Assembly (NCBI RefSeq): GCF_003991975.1
Contig: NZ_CP029822.1
Span: 2,753,648-2,817,647, forward strand
Source: Entomomonas moraniae
GTDB lineage: Bacteria; Pseudomonadota; Gammaproteobacteria; Pseudomonadales; Pseudomonadaceae
Length of the DNA: 64,000 nt
Direction of reading: 5' to 3'
The translations under genes and the position numbers were made by a program. The notes under the pieces are model-generated. The model was not told the origin of the DNA. It worked only from the letters and a program-made list of their open reading frames with translations, and searched no databases. The first letter of the stretch is position 1. Each line of letters starts with the position of its first letter. Shown here piece after piece: positions 9,195 to 17,779 of the stretch.

Positions 9195-10682
9195 GTGAAA
9201 TTATTAAAAGACCTACAAGAATCATTAAAGCCAAAAAAAAATTATCAATTATTTATTAATGGAAAATGGCAAGACAGTAGTGATGGTAAAACATTTACAA
9301 CAGAAAATCCTGCAACAAACGAACATTTAGCCACACTTGCAGCAGCTACTAGAGAGGATGTTGATTTGGCTGTAAAAAGTGCATGGCAGGCCTTTCCTTC
9401 ATGGTCTAAAACATCTCCTGCTGAGCGATCAGCAATCCTATTAAAAATAGCGGACTTATTAGAAAAAGAAACAGAACGCTTTGCAACGATAGAAACGTTG
9501 GACAATGGTAAACCTATTCGTGAAACAATGAGTGTTGATGTTCCAGCTGCAGTTGACCATTTCCGTTATTTTGCAGGGGTAATTCGTGCCCATAGTGATG
9601 AGGCTGATGTTATTGATAACGATACATTGAGTTTAGTTATTAGCGAGCCTATTGGTGTTGTTGGACAAATAGTTCCATGGAACTTCCCTCTATTAATGGG
9701 TGCTTGGAAAATAGCCCCAGCGTTAGCCGCAGGAAATTGTATTGTCATCAAACCTTCTCGTGAAACATCTCTTTCCTTATTGGAACTTGTACGTATTTTA
9801 GGTGAAGTTTTACCTGAAGGTGTTGTAAACCTTGTTACTGGCGCAGGTTCTACAACAGGTCAATATATGCTACAACATGAAGGCTTTAGTAAATTAGCCT
9901 TTACTGGTTCAACAGATATTGGTTACGGTGTTGCTAAAGCGGCGGCTGAAAAACTTATTCCTGCAACGCTTGAGTTAGGTGGTAAATCTGCCAATATCGT
10001 TTTTGAAGATGCCCAAATGGATAAAGCTGTTGAAGGTGCAGCACTGGCTATTTTATTTAATCAGGGCCAAGTTTGTTGTGCAGGTTCACGCTTATTAGTA
10101 CAACGTCCTATTTATGATAAGTTTTTGGCACAATTAAAAGCTAAGTTTGAGTCTGTTAAAGTGGGCGATCCATTAGATCCTACGACTCAAATGGGTTGTC
10201 AAATTAGTGAAAAACATATGAATAAGATTCTAAGCTTCGTGGGTATAGGAACACGCCAAGGTGCTAGACTATTAACGGGTGGAGAACGCTTTGGTACAGA
10301 AGGTGCGTTTGTAAAACCAACGATTCTTGCCGATTGTAAACCTGATATGGATATTTCTTGTCAAGAAGTGTTTGGCCCTGTATTAGCCGTTATTCCTTTT
10401 GATACAGAGGAAGAGGCCATCACAATTGCAAATAATTCTGAATTTGGCTTAGGTGGCGCTGTTTGGACACGCGATATTAATTGTGCTTTACGTGTTTCTA
10501 AAGGTGTGAGAACCGGTAGAATGTGGGTTAATTGCTATAATCAATTGCCTGCACATGCTCCATTTGGTGGCGTTAAAAAATCAGGTATAGGTCGTGAAAC
10601 ACACAAAATGATTTTAGAAGCTTATACTCAGAAGAAAAATATTTTTATTAGTACCTCTGAAAAACTAACAGGATTGTTTTAG
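9195..10682 (+). CDS. NAD(P)-dependent aldehyde dehydrogenase
   Basis: Cytosolic aldehyde dehydrogenase that oxidises an aldehyde to its acid. Visible are the NAD-binding fold with VPWNFPLLMGAWKIAPAL, the general base in ELGGKS (Glu about 260) and the nucleophile region FNQGQVCCAGSR (Cys about 294). The total of about 495 residues is normal for the family. I start it at GTG 9195 because GGAG (9184-9187) sits seven bases upstream; the ATG at 9168 would add nine residues without a ribosome site. It resembles broad acetaldehyde or aromatic aldehyde enzymes, but the substrate is unknown. A rho-independent terminator follows at about 10883-10931. Confidence 0.9.
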   Translation: MKLLKDLQESLKPKKNYQLFINGKWQDSSDGKTFTTENPATNEHLATLAAATREDVDLAVKSAWQAFPSWSKTSPAERSAILLKIADLLEKETERFATIETLDNGKPIRETMSVDVPAAVDHFRYFAGVIRAHSDEADVIDNDTLSLVISEPIGVVGQIVPWNFPLLMGAWKIAPALAAGNCIVIKPSRETSLSLLELVRILGEVLPEGVVNLVTGAGSTTGQYMLQHEGFSKLAFTGSTDIGYGVAKAAAEKLIPATLELGGKSANIVFEDAQMDKAVEGAALAILFNQGQVCCAGSRLLVQRPIYDKFLAQLKAKFESVKVGDPLDPTTQMGCQISEKHMNKILSFVGIGTRQGARLLTGGERFGTEGAFVKPTILADCKPDMDISCQEVFGPVLAVIPFDTEEEAITIANNSEFGLGGAVWTRDINCALRVSKGVRTGRMWVNCYNQLPAHAPFGGVKKSGIGRETHKMILEAYTQKKNIFISTSEKLTGLF

Positions 10683-10854
10683 TTGTGAAGTTTTCAAGGG
10701 CAAGTAAATCTTGCTCTTGAAAGTGTTTTATAAGGTAAATAAAAACACTTTATGATTAATGTATAAAAGTTTTAGAAAAAATGAACTTTCTAAACTCGTT
10801 GTGTTCTCATAGTAAGTAAGATTTAGTTTAGTTATTTATTGTATGACTGGTTTT

Positions 10855-10931
10855 GTTGGATTTCCCCTAAATCCAACAGCTTAGATCCTGGGCTTCTCCT
10901 CCTCCCTAATTGAAGTCTGGGATTTTTTTTA
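10855..10931 (+). terminator. Terminator pair after the aldehyde dehydrogenase
   Basis: Two hairpins in series. The first is a perfect nine-base stem, GTTGGATTT/AAATCCAAC, with a CCCCT loop (10855-10877). The second pairs 10883-10896 with 10912-10925, about 14 pairs including wobbles, and runs directly into eight T residues. The T tract lies on the plus strand, so it serves the dehydrogenase; rimI converges from the other side. Confidence 0.8.
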
Positions 10932-10938
10932 TTTAAAT

Positions 10939-11397
10939 TTAATCAATCAATAAACAGCCCATTATTAGAGCATCTTCGTAGCCTTGTTTAGCGGGATAGT
11001 AGTTAGGTCTTCTGCCTATCTCATTGAAACCAAAACTTTCATAAAGCCGATAAGCAGCGAGATTACTTTCTCTAACTTCTAAAAAACATTCATCTGCACC
11101 TAGTTTTTTTGCTTTTTGCATGAGATGAGCTAATAAATATTTTCCAAACCCATTGCCTTGTTGGTCGGGTGTAATAGCAATGTTGAGTAGTTCTGCCTCA
11201 TTTAACACAATTTTTAATATGCCATAGCCGATTATTGGTTGATTTTGTTGTAATACCCAACACCTATAATGATGGATGGCTTCTTTGATTAGTGTTTCGC
11301 TCCAGGGGTGGTAATGAGCTTTTTGCTCTATCTTGTTTACATCGTTTATGTCAATTTCCGTCATCTCACGGAATAAAAGATTAGTTAGTTCTGCCAT
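10939..11397 (-). CDS. rimI: Ribosomal protein S18 alanine N-acetyltransferase RimI
   Basis: GNAT-family acetyltransferase of 152 residues that acetylates the N-terminal alanine of ribosomal protein S18. The acetyl-CoA loop is visible as QQGNGFGKYLLAHL near residues 83-96. LEVRESNLAAYRLYESFGF, typical of RimI, follows near residues 108-126. It overlaps the upstream holD-like gene by 13 bases, the same holD-rimI pairing as in enterobacteria. N-terminal residues EIDINDVNKIEQKAHYHPWS also match the RimI pattern. I see no missing motifs. Confidence 0.93.
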   Translation of the reverse strand: MAELTNLLFREMTEIDINDVNKIEQKAHYHPWSETLIKEAIHHYRCWVLQQNQPIIGYGILKIVLNEAELLNIAITPDQQGNGFGKYLLAHLMQKAKKLGADECFLEVRESNLAAYRLYESFGFNEIGRRPNYYPAKQGYEDALIMGCLLID

Positions 11398-12113
11398 AGT
11401 GGAATTAGCTTACGAATAGCTTGCCATAAAGGGGCTTTCAAGTGGGGGGAGGTCGTCAGTATATCAAGGCTAGGGCTAAGCAGTATTTGCCCATAGGGCT
11501 CAATAATGGGTGACTCAAAATAGTTTGTTTCATTTAGGTCAGTTGCATGGCAAATACTGTCTAATCCAATTAACCATAAGCACTGGGTATCAATAAATTG
11601 CTCTTTATAGGTGATGATGAAGCTTTGTAAAAACTCTTTGGCTTCTTTCTTTCCTTGAGCAATTGTGGAGTGTTTAAAAAGGGGCCATTGTATGAGGTCA
11701 CCTAATGGTTGAGGGCTATCGGGTAGTTTGGCTGCATATAAAATATTGCGTAATAGTTGATAGGTTGGGTCTTTTATGTGAAAGGTTTCTGCTATTGGTC
11801 GTTCGATTAAAAGCAGGCAACGTCCTACTTGCATTAGCTGTAATGAGAAATGGGGGGCGGTAGTTGGAGTATTATTTTGTAATGGAGTTTCTTCTACAAG
11901 AGTCTTTTCTTTAAAAGCTGCTATCGGTGTGGGCGTTTTTTGCTCCTCTATAACAGCGATCGTTTCTATTATAGGGGGCTCTGTTATAGAGGTTAACAAT
12001 GAGTTGTCAGATTGCTTAGCGAAAGGTAATGGTGCTCGGGGAAGCCATGTGTTTATTTGCATGGCCGATAAGTAGTTTTCCCGTTGCTTTGTTTGTATCA
12101 TAAAGCTATACAC
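11385..12113 (-). CDS. holD: DNA polymerase III psi subunit HolD
   Basis: Predicted psi subunit, which with chi links the DnaX clamp loader to single-strand-binding protein. The 242-residue protein is longer than the 137-residue E. coli psi, but both ends match it by eye. The start reads [15 protein letters not shown], like QLGITQWSLRRP. The end reads [19 protein letters not shown], like SPALTDLRANPTARAALWQ. The extra length is a Pro/Thr/Glu-rich linker at about residues 40-90. It precedes and overlaps rimI, as holD does in E. coli. The start at 12113 is GTG; ATG at 12101 is an alternative, and neither has a clear ribosome site. Confidence 0.78.
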   Translation of the reverse strand: MYSFMIQTKQRENYLSAMQINTWLPRAPLPFAKQSDNSLLTSITEPPIIETIAVIEEQKTPTPIAAFKEKTLVEETPLQNNTPTTAPHFSLQLMQVGRCLLLIERPIAETFHIKDPTYQLLRNILYAAKLPDSPQPLGDLIQWPLFKHSTIAQGKKEAKEFLQSFIITYKEQFIDTQCLWLIGLDSICHATDLNETNYFESPIIEPYGQILLSPSLDILTTSPHLKAPLWQAIRKLIPLWQN

Positions 12114-12642
12114 TGTGCTTGAGTTGAGAGAATTGGTGCTGAAAAATACACATTCTGACTACATCACGATATTCACCATTAACAAAAAACTCTTGTTTCA
12201 AAATACCTTCTTGCTTAAAACCTAATTTGGCATAGACATGAATGGCTTTGTCGTTATTTACATCAACCAGTAAGTAAAGTTTATAAAGATTTAAAATATG
12301 AAAGGCATATTCCATTGCTAGTTTTGTTGCTTTACTGGCGTAACCTTTTCCTTGGTGTGCTGGATCTATAATAATTTGAAACTCAGCATTGCGATGAATA
12401 TAGTTGATTTCGACGAGTTCAACGAGTCCTATTTTTGTTGTTTGATTTTGGATAATAAAACGGCGCTCACTTTGATCATGAATGTGCTTGTTATATAAGT
12501 CAGCAAGCTCTACAAAGGCTTCATAAGGCTCTTCAAACCAATAACGCATAATATTGGCATTATTATTTAGTAGATGAATAAACTCTAAATCTTTTTTTTC
12601 AAGGGGACGTAGTTGAACAGAGTTGCTTTCGATAATTGCCAT
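12106..12642 (-). CDS. speG: Spermidine N1-acetyltransferase SpeG
   Basis: GNAT acetyltransferase of 178 residues that acetylates spermidine and spermine, relieving polyamine toxicity. Similarity to E. coli SpeG is obvious by eye: [15 protein letters not shown], the block [29 protein letters not shown] and a C-terminal [10 protein letters not shown] are near-identical to it. The acetyl-CoA loop QGKGYA lies near residue 116. The end overlaps the holD start by eight bases, so it is probably the first gene of a speG-holD-rimI transcript. The usual SpeG allosteric polyamine-site region near the N-terminus (Glu-rich FEEPYEAF) is retained. Confidence 0.93.
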   Translation of the reverse strand: MAIIESNSVQLRPLEKKDLEFIHLLNNNANIMRYWFEEPYEAFVELADLYNKHIHDQSERRFIIQNQTTKIGLVELVEINYIHRNAEFQIIIDPAHQGKGYASKATKLAMEYAFHILNLYKLYLLVDVNNDKAIHVYAKLGFKQEGILKQEFFVNGEYRDVVRMCIFQHQFSQLKHSV

Positions 12643-12719
12643 AAAATCTCCAAAAGAATTTATATAGCTATTTTAATATAAGGCATTGTATAACTACTTT
12701 TTACTTTACAAAATAGTTG

Positions 12720-12750
12720 AAAACAAACCCAGTATTACTGGGCTTGTTTT
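12720..12750 (-). terminator. Terminator after secB
   Basis: A 12-base stem with one wobble, AACAAACCCAGT/ACTGGGCTTGTT (12722-12733 with 12737-12748), and a three-base loop lies just after secB in the leftward direction. It is followed on that strand by TTTTC. Its near-symmetric ends would allow function in either direction. Confidence 0.72.
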
Positions 12751-12757
12751 TGAAAGA

Positions 12758-13219
12758 CTAGTTTTTGGTGATATTCTCTTGTTTCATGCGTTCTAATTCT
12801 TGAGCATAGAGTGCATCAAAATTAATAGGAGAAAGCATAAGGGCAGGGAAAGAACCTTTAACAACTAGGCTATCTAATGTTTCACGAGCATAAGGAAATA
12901 ATAGGTTTGGACAAAATGCACCTAGCATATGGCTTATGTTATCAGCATCTAAGCCTTTAATCATGAAGATACCGGCTTGTTGTACTTCTGCGATGAAGGC
13001 CACATCATCATCAATTTTTGCAGTTGCTGATACTGTTAATATAACTTCATAAACACCTTCTTCAATGGTGTTTTGGCGAGTATTTAGTTCAAGATTAACC
13101 GCCGGTTTCCATTCTTTTAAGAAGATGGCCGGTGCTTTAGGTGATTCGAAAGACGCATCACGTATATAAATTCGTTGGATTGAAAATTGTGGTTCTTGAG
13201 CATTATTTTGTTCAGTCAT
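12758..13219 (-). CDS. secB: Protein-export chaperone SecB
   Basis: Cytosolic tetrameric chaperone of 153 residues that keeps preproteins unfolded and hands them to SecA. Family features are [19 protein letters not shown] near the start, LELNTR in the middle and the conserved [21 protein letters not shown] block near residues 107-128. The C-terminal tail is polar, as usual. It is the last gene of a yibN-grxC-secB set, separated from grxC by 30 bases and closed by a terminator. The same order is found in E. coli and Pseudomonas. Confidence 0.96.
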   Translation of the reverse strand: MTEQNNAQEPQFSIQRIYIRDASFESPKAPAIFLKEWKPAVNLELNTRQNTIEEGVYEVILTVSATAKIDDDVAFIAEVQQAGIFMIKGLDADNISHMLGAFCPNLLFPYARETLDSLVVKGSFPALMLSPINFDALYAQELERMKQENITKN

Positions 13220-13249
13220 TGTGTTAAATATCCATAAATAAATTAAATA

Positions 13250-13507
13250 TTAATGAGTTGCCAATAGCTTGTCTAACTTTCCTTCATTCTCGAGTGCAAC
13301 AAGATCATCGCATCCCCCGACATGAAAATCATTAATCCAAATTTGAGGGACAGAGTTACTGTTGGCTTTTTGACTCATCTCTGCACGTACATCAGATTTG
13401 CCATCAACAGAAATTTCTTGGAATGTTACGCCTTTTTGTGTAAGGAGCTGTTTCGCTCTTATACAGTAGGGGCACCAAGCACTGGTATAGATAATGATAT
13501 TTGCCAT
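13250..13507 (-). CDS. grxC: Glutaredoxin 3 (GrxC)
   Basis: Small dithiol glutaredoxin of 85 residues that reduces disulfides at the expense of glutathione. The active site CPYC is at residues 12-15. The cis-proline motif SVPQIWINDFHVGGCDDL lies near residues 52-69. It is spaced two bases after yibN and 30 bases before secB, suggesting one transcript. The length is normal for Grx3. Confidence 0.95.
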   Translation of the reverse strand: MANIIIYTSAWCPYCIRAKQLLTQKGVTFQEISVDGKSDVRAEMSQKANSNSVPQIWINDFHVGGCDDLVALENEGKLDKLLATH

Positions 13508-13509
13508 GG

Positions 13510-13944
13510 TTATGCCTTTGCTTTCTTTTTAACAAGAGGTAGGCCATCCGCTTTCCACGTGGCTGTACCTCCACCTAGTTTAGCAACATTAAAGCCAGCT
13601 TTTTTTAAGTCGCGGCAAACAGTGCCACAATGCTGACCTTGTGCATCGACAACAACGATTACTTTATTTTCTTTAAACTTATTAAGTTCCACCATGCGTG
13701 TCGCGATTTTTTCAAGCGGAATATTGAGCGAGTCTGTAATATGGCCTGCTCCAAAGTCTTTAGACGAGCGAATATCAACAATAATAGCCTGTTCGCTATT
13801 AATCAGTGACGTTAATTGAGCAGAACCAATACTGCGGCCTCCACGACGAACTTCTGTTATGGCTAATAAAACCAATAAGACCAGAAAAATACCACATAAA
13901 ATATAGTGGTTACCAATAAACTCAATAAATCTTGAAGTATCCAT
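13510..13944 (-). CDS. yibN: Membrane-anchored rhodanese-like protein YibN
   Basis: A 144-residue protein with an N-terminal membrane anchor (about residues 12-28, HYILCGIFLVLLVLLAI) and a rhodanese domain with IVDIRSSKDFGAGHITDSLN. The catalytic-loop cysteine lies in VVDAQGQHCGTVC. The match to E. coli YibN, including the anchor and the VVD-G-Q-C pattern, and the position just upstream of grxC-secB support the name. Sulfurtransferase activity is not established for this group. Roles in membrane protein insertion or sulfur relay are only suggestions. Confidence 0.88.
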   Translation of the reverse strand: MDTSRFIEFIGNHYILCGIFLVLLVLLAITEVRRGGRSIGSAQLTSLINSEQAIIVDIRSSKDFGAGHITDSLNIPLEKIATRMVELNKFKENKVIVVVDAQGQHCGTVCRDLKKAGFNVAKLGGGTATWKADGLPLVKKKAKA

Positions 13945-14003
13945 TAATTAATTCCGCAATAAGTAATTCTGTCAGTATACACGAAGTTTATCCAATGCTT
14001 AAT

Positions 14004-15104
14004 CTATACATTGAAACGGAAATGCATAACATCACCATCTTTTACTATATAATCCTTACCTTCTAAACGCCATTTTCCTGCTTCTTTGGCGCCTGCTTCA
14101 CCTTTGTATTGTACAAAGTCATCATAAGCGACTACTTCAGCACGGATGAAGCCTTTTTCAAAGTCTGTATGTATGACCGCTGCAGCTTGTGGTGCTGTTG
14201 CTCCAATTTTTACTGTCCATGCCCTTACTTCTTTAACACCCGCAGTAAAATAGGTCTGTAAGTTAAGTAATTGGTAACCTGCACGAATAACACGGTTTAA
14301 ACCAGGTTCTTCTATACCAAGTTCAGCAAGGAACATGTCCTTTTCTTCTCCATCATCCAACTCAGCAATTTCAGCTTCTATTTTATTACAGATAGGAACA
14401 ACAACGGCGCCTTCTTCTTTTGCAATTGCCTGTACAATATCGAGATGAGGGTTATTTTCAAAACCATCTTCTGCCACGTTAGCAATGTACATAACAGGTT
14501 TTACTGTGAGTAGATGGAATGATTTGATCTTTATTTTTTCATCAGACGTTAAGTCTTTTAATAGGGAACGTGCAGGTTTGCCATCTGTAAGATGTTGTTG
14601 TAGTTTTTCTAATAAATCTTTACTAGCAATTGCTTCTTTATCACCACTTTTTGCTTGCTTTTGAGCACGTTGTAATTGCTTTTCTATACTATCAAGATCA
14701 GAGAAAATTAGCTCAAGATCAATAATTTCAATATCTCTTTTAGGGTCTACACTGTTGGCGACATGGACAATATTGTCGTCTTCGAAGCAGCGTACTACAT
14801 GTGCAATTGCATCTGTTTCTCGAATATTAGCTAAAAACTGATTACCTAATCCTTCACCTTTGGACGCGCCTTTAACAAGACCTGCAATATCCACAAACTC
14901 CATAGTGGTTGGCAGTACTCGCTCAGGTTTAACTATCTCAGCCAATATATTTAGGCGCATATCTGGCATTGCTACAACACCACTATTTGGTTCGATTGTG
15001 CAAAATGGAAAGTTCTCAGCACCAATACCTGCTTTGGTTAGTGCATTAAATAAAGTAGATTTACCAACATTTGGTAAGCCAACAATACCACAATTAAACC
15101 CCAT
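14004..15104 (-). CDS. ychF: Ribosome-binding ATPase YchF
   Basis: OBG-family P-loop NTPase of 366 residues that prefers ATP and binds ribosomes; it is linked to the oxidative-stress response. The Walker A motif GLPNVGKST is at residues 9-17, the switch region [20 protein letters not shown] follows, and NKIEAE replaces the G4 NKxD motif, explaining ATP preference. The C-terminal TGS domain begins near [15 protein letters not shown]. It lies 26 bases after pth in the leftward rplY-pth-ychF set, an order conserved across gammaproteobacteria. Confidence 0.97.
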   Translation of the reverse strand: MGFNCGIVGLPNVGKSTLFNALTKAGIGAENFPFCTIEPNSGVVAMPDMRLNILAEIVKPERVLPTTMEFVDIAGLVKGASKGEGLGNQFLANIRETDAIAHVVRCFEDDNIVHVANSVDPKRDIEIIDLELIFSDLDSIEKQLQRAQKQAKSGDKEAIASKDLLEKLQQHLTDGKPARSLLKDLTSDEKIKIKSFHLLTVKPVMYIANVAEDGFENNPHLDIVQAIAKEEGAVVVPICNKIEAEIAELDDGEEKDMFLAELGIEEPGLNRVIRAGYQLLNLQTYFTAGVKEVRAWTVKIGATAPQAAAVIHTDFEKGFIRAEVVAYDDFVQYKGEAGAKEAGKWRLEGKDYIVKDGDVMHFRFNV

Positions 15105-15130
15105 TGTTTGTATCCCTTAAAGTGATTAGT

Positions 15131-15715
15131 TTATGCTTTTTGACTGTGTAGTTGTTGCATTGCCTTATCCCAGTTACCAGCGATAATATCAGGTAATACA
15201 TCAAGTGAGTGTTCTATACTGGTAGCCAGCAATTGGCGTTCTTTGGGAGGTGCTTTGCTTAGTACAAAGTTAGAGACTAAGCTTTTATCTCCAGGGTGCC
15301 CAATACCCAGTCGTAAGCGATAGAAATTATTTTGATTTGAGCATTGCGCAATAATATCACGTAAACCATTATGTCCACCATGTCCACCGCCTTGTTTTAG
15401 TTTTGTAACGCCAGGGGGAAGATCTAGCTCATCGTGGGCAATAAGGATAGCATCTGTTGGTATACGAAAAAAATTTGCTAGTGCGGCAACTGCTTGACCA
15501 CTACGGTTCATATACGTTGTTGGAATCAAAAGTTTAACATCTTGATTATTGATATTAAAACGTCCAACCAAACCATAGTATTTACGTTCTGAAATTAGTG
15601 GAACATTGTATTTTTCTGCAATGCTCTCAACGAAAAGAGCCCCTGCATTATGTCGAGTTTGTTCATATTCTGGTCCTGGATTACCAAGACCTACTATCAA
15701 CTGTACAGCAGACAT
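15131..15715 (-). CDS. pth: Peptidyl-tRNA hydrolase
   Basis: Monomeric cytosolic hydrolase of 194 residues that frees tRNA from peptidyl-tRNAs dropped by ribosomes. The N-terminal [18 protein letters not shown] holds the catalytic His22 and Asn12. The family motif HDELDLPPG carries the conserved Asp near residue 95, and [12 protein letters not shown] follows. It sits 27 bases after rplY and before ychF, the usual gammaproteobacterial arrangement. Confidence 0.97.
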   Translation of the reverse strand: MSAVQLIVGLGNPGPEYEQTRHNAGALFVESIAEKYNVPLISERKYYGLVGRFNINNQDVKLLIPTTYMNRSGQAVAALANFFRIPTDAILIAHDELDLPPGVTKLKQGGGHGGHNGLRDIIAQCSNQNNFYRLRLGIGHPGDKSLVSNFVLSKAPPKERQLLATSIEHSLDVLPDIIAGNWDKAMQQLHSQKA

Positions 15716-15742
15716 ATCAGGGGCCCTCTTTATACAGAAGAA

Positions 15743-16378
15743 TTATTCTTCTGTAGGTGCTTCAGCTATATCACCTTCTGCGGCAGGTTCATCATCTACT
15801 TGTGCGCGTGGTGTGTAAATAGTTGCTACAGCAAGGTCATTTTCATGAGATAAAGCAACTAGTTCAACGCCTTTCGGTACATTAAGTTCTGATAAGTGGA
15901 TAACTTGGTCTAGCGTAACATTAGCCATATCAACAGTGATTGACTCAGGTAAGTCTTTAGGTAAACACTGAATTTCAACTTCAGATGTCATGTGAGATAT
16001 CTCACCACCATCTTGTTTTACGCCTATCGCAATATCTTCATTGATGAAGTTTAAAGGAATAGTTGTAGTAATTTTTTGGCCTGCAACCATGCGTTGTAGG
16101 TCAATATGTAAGACAAAACCTTTTGAAGGGTGACGTTGTAATGCTTTAATTAAAACATTTTCTTTTTGTCCAGCAACATTGATGTTTAAAATGTGGCTAA
16201 ATACAGACTCGTTTTCTAAAAGTTTAGCAAGATCTTTTGCTAAGATACTTATAGATTTAGGAGCTTTGTCTCCACCATAGATGATGCCTGGAACCATGTT
16301 TACGTTACGACGTAGGCGGCGGCTCGCACCTTTCCCTAAATCATCACGTGATTCTGCGTTTATTGTAAAATCTACCAT
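15743..16378 (-). CDS. rplY: 50S ribosomal protein L25 (CTC/TL5 form)
   Basis: Long form of L25, 211 residues, which binds loop E of 5S rRNA. The N-terminal L25 domain (about 1-95) begins with a basic stretch containing [10 protein letters not shown]. The C-terminal TL5 beta domain follows (about 96-185), then an acidic Ala/Glu tail. GGAGA lies six bases before the ATG. Two hairpins with a run of eight U residues in the mRNA just upstream (16391-16463) end prs transcription and may control rplY. The gene leads the rplY-pth-ychF set. Confidence 0.95.
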   Translation of the reverse strand: MVDFTINAESRDDLGKGASRRLRRNVNMVPGIIYGGDKAPKSISILAKDLAKLLENESVFSHILNINVAGQKENVLIKALQRHPSKGFVLHIDLQRMVAGQKITTTIPLNFINEDIAIGVKQDGGEISHMTSEVEIQCLPKDLPESITVDMANVTLDQVIHLSELNVPKGVELVALSHENDLAVATIYTPRAQVDDEPAAEGDIAEAPTEE

Positions 16379-16390
16379 TTATAAAATCTC

Positions 16391-16433
16391 CAAAAAAAAG
16401 AGCTCAAAAACGTTTGCGACCAGCGTTTGAGCT
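16391..16433 (-). terminator. Hairpin with U-run directly before rplY
   Basis: On the leftward strand AGCTCAAA pairs with TTTGAGCT (16433-16426 with 16408-16401), a further CG/CG step inside, and eight T residues follow (complement of 16392-16399). The T run touches the GGAGA ribosome site of rplY. It may be a second terminator for prs or an attenuator in the rplY leader. Ribosomal protein leaders for L25 have been proposed in Gammaproteobacteria; I cannot confirm membership by eye. Confidence 0.6.
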
Positions 16434-16437
16434 GCTT

Positions 16438-16463
16438 ATAAAAAAGCCTACCAATGATAGGCT
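16438..16463 (-). terminator. Terminator after prs
   Basis: A six-base perfect stem, AGCCTA/TAGGCT (16463-16458 with 16450-16445), with a seven-base loop is followed on the leftward strand by six T residues. It lies only 12 bases past the prs stop codon. Confidence 0.75.
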
Positions 16464-16474
16464 AGGTTACAGTG

Positions 16475-17419
16475 CTAATAACGGAACATAGCACTAATAG
16501 ATTCTTCATTACTGATACGTCGAACAGCTTCTGCGACGATCGGTGAAATATCAAGCTGACGAATTTTAGCACAGCCTTGTGCTTTTGCCGATAGGGGAAT
16601 TGTGTTTGTAACAACTAATTCATCAAGTAATGAACCATTAATGTTTTCTATCGCTGCACCTGAAAGAATAGGATGTGTACAGTAGGCAAGAACCTTTGTA
16701 GCCCCGAAGTCTTTTAATGCCTTAGCTGCATGGCAAAGTGTACCTGCTGTATCAACCATATCATCGACTAATATACAAGTGCGGTTTTCTACCTCACCAA
16801 TGACATGCATAACCTCAGATTGGTTTGCTTTAGGGCGACGCTTATCAATAATCGCTAATTCTACACCGAGTGATTTTGCTACCGCACGAGCCCTTACAAC
16901 ACCACCAATATCTGGAGACACAATTAATGTATTCTCGAATCGTTGAGTAATAATATCATCGACTAAAACCGGTGAACCATAAATGTTATCAACAGGGATG
17001 TCGAAAAAGCCTTGTATTTGGTCGGCGTGTAAGTCAACAGTAAGAACACGATTTATGCCCACAGTATCTAGCATATCAGCAACTACTTTTGCTGTGATTG
17101 CAACACGTGCTGAGCGAGGTCGACGATCTTGTCGTGCATAACCAAAGTAAGGAATAACAGCGGTGATACGGCTAGCAGATGACCGTCTAAATGCGTCAGC
17201 CATCACAATGAGTTCCATTAGGTTATCATTGGTTGGAGCACAAGTTGGTTGGATTAAGAAAACATCCTTTCCTCGGACATTTTCATTAATTTCTACACTG
17301 ATTTCACCGTCTGAGAATTTACCGACAGAAACGTCACCCAATGGAATATGCAACTGACTAACGACTCGCTTTGCTAGGTCAGGATTTGCATTCCCTGTGA
17401 ATATCATCATCTTTGACAT
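16475..17419 (-). CDS. prs: Ribose-phosphate pyrophosphokinase (PRPP synthase)
   Basis: Makes PRPP from ribose 5-phosphate and ATP for purine, pyrimidine, histidine and NAD synthesis. The 314-residue length is standard. Visible motifs are [12 protein letters not shown] at the start, the flexible-loop region [31 protein letters not shown] and the PRPP-binding loop [13 protein letters not shown] near residues 216-228. It lies between tRNA-Gln and rplY, as in Pseudomonas, where ispE and lolB would come next; those are not found here. The leader just before ATG is unusual, with CACCTCC next to the start codon. Confidence 0.96.
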   Translation of the reverse strand: MSKMMIFTGNANPDLAKRVVSQLHIPLGDVSVGKFSDGEISVEINENVRGKDVFLIQPTCAPTNDNLMELIVMADAFRRSSASRITAVIPYFGYARQDRRPRSARVAITAKVVADMLDTVGINRVLTVDLHADQIQGFFDIPVDNIYGSPVLVDDIITQRFENTLIVSPDIGGVVRARAVAKSLGVELAIIDKRRPKANQSEVMHVIGEVENRTCILVDDMVDTAGTLCHAAKALKDFGATKVLAYCTHPILSGAAIENINGSLLDELVVTNTIPLSAKAQGCAKIRQLDISPIVAEAVRRISNEESISAMFRY

Positions 17420-17441
17420 GGAGGTGATACCTAAATAGGTT
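17420..17441 (-). promoter_or_regulatory. Unusual prs ribosome-binding region
   Basis: Reading leftward, the bases before the prs ATG are ACCTATTTAGGT, then ATCACCTCC directly adjoining ATG. The only Shine-Dalgarno-like element is AGGT, about 11 bases from ATG. It can pair with the ACCT upstream or with the ACCT downstream. The downstream element equals the anti-Shine-Dalgarno core of 16S rRNA rather than its complement. Control by structure is my inference. Confidence 0.35.
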
Positions 17442-17452
17442 ATCTAAGAATA

Positions 17453-17527
17453 TGGCAGGGGTGGCTGGATTCGAACCAACGCATGGCAGGATCAAAACCT
17501 GCTGCCGTACCGCTTGGCTACACCCCT
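17453..17527 (-). tRNA. tRNA-Gln (TTG)
   Basis: On the leftward strand a full cloverleaf can be drawn. The acceptor stem is AGGGGTG/CACCCCT, the D arm contains AGCCAAGCGGTA, the anticodon loop is TTTTGAT with anticodon TTG, the T arm contains GGTTCGAATCC, and the discriminator is G followed by encoded CCA. The length is 75 with CCA. Its place beside prs matches Pseudomonas. Confidence 0.95.
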
Positions 17528-17779
17528 ATGATTAAAGTAGGTATTTTAGTTTTCTTGTATATCAAGAATTGGTGCGCACTTTAATAGTTAGTTGGGTTAA
17601 TGTCAAGCATTTATCTATTTTTTTTCAAGAAAACTAATAATTAATTACCCTCAAATTAAAAATTTAGACATTATTATAAGTTTACTATAGACTTTTTAAA
17701 TGTTATAAGTTGAGTTAGCTTGTATTTTTCTTACTTTAGCTAGTTAAATGCAGAGTGTTTATTGGAATTAATTAGATGT
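17528..17779. other. AT-rich gap between tRNA-Gln and mltF
   Basis: About 250 bases with no open frame I would call. It should contain the leftward tRNA promoter and the rightward mltF promoter. I could not assign either with confidence. Confidence 0.4.

Noticed and set aside
13322-13636. Rightward open frame across grxC and yibN
   Set aside because: It is antisense to two well-supported genes and has no recognisable features.
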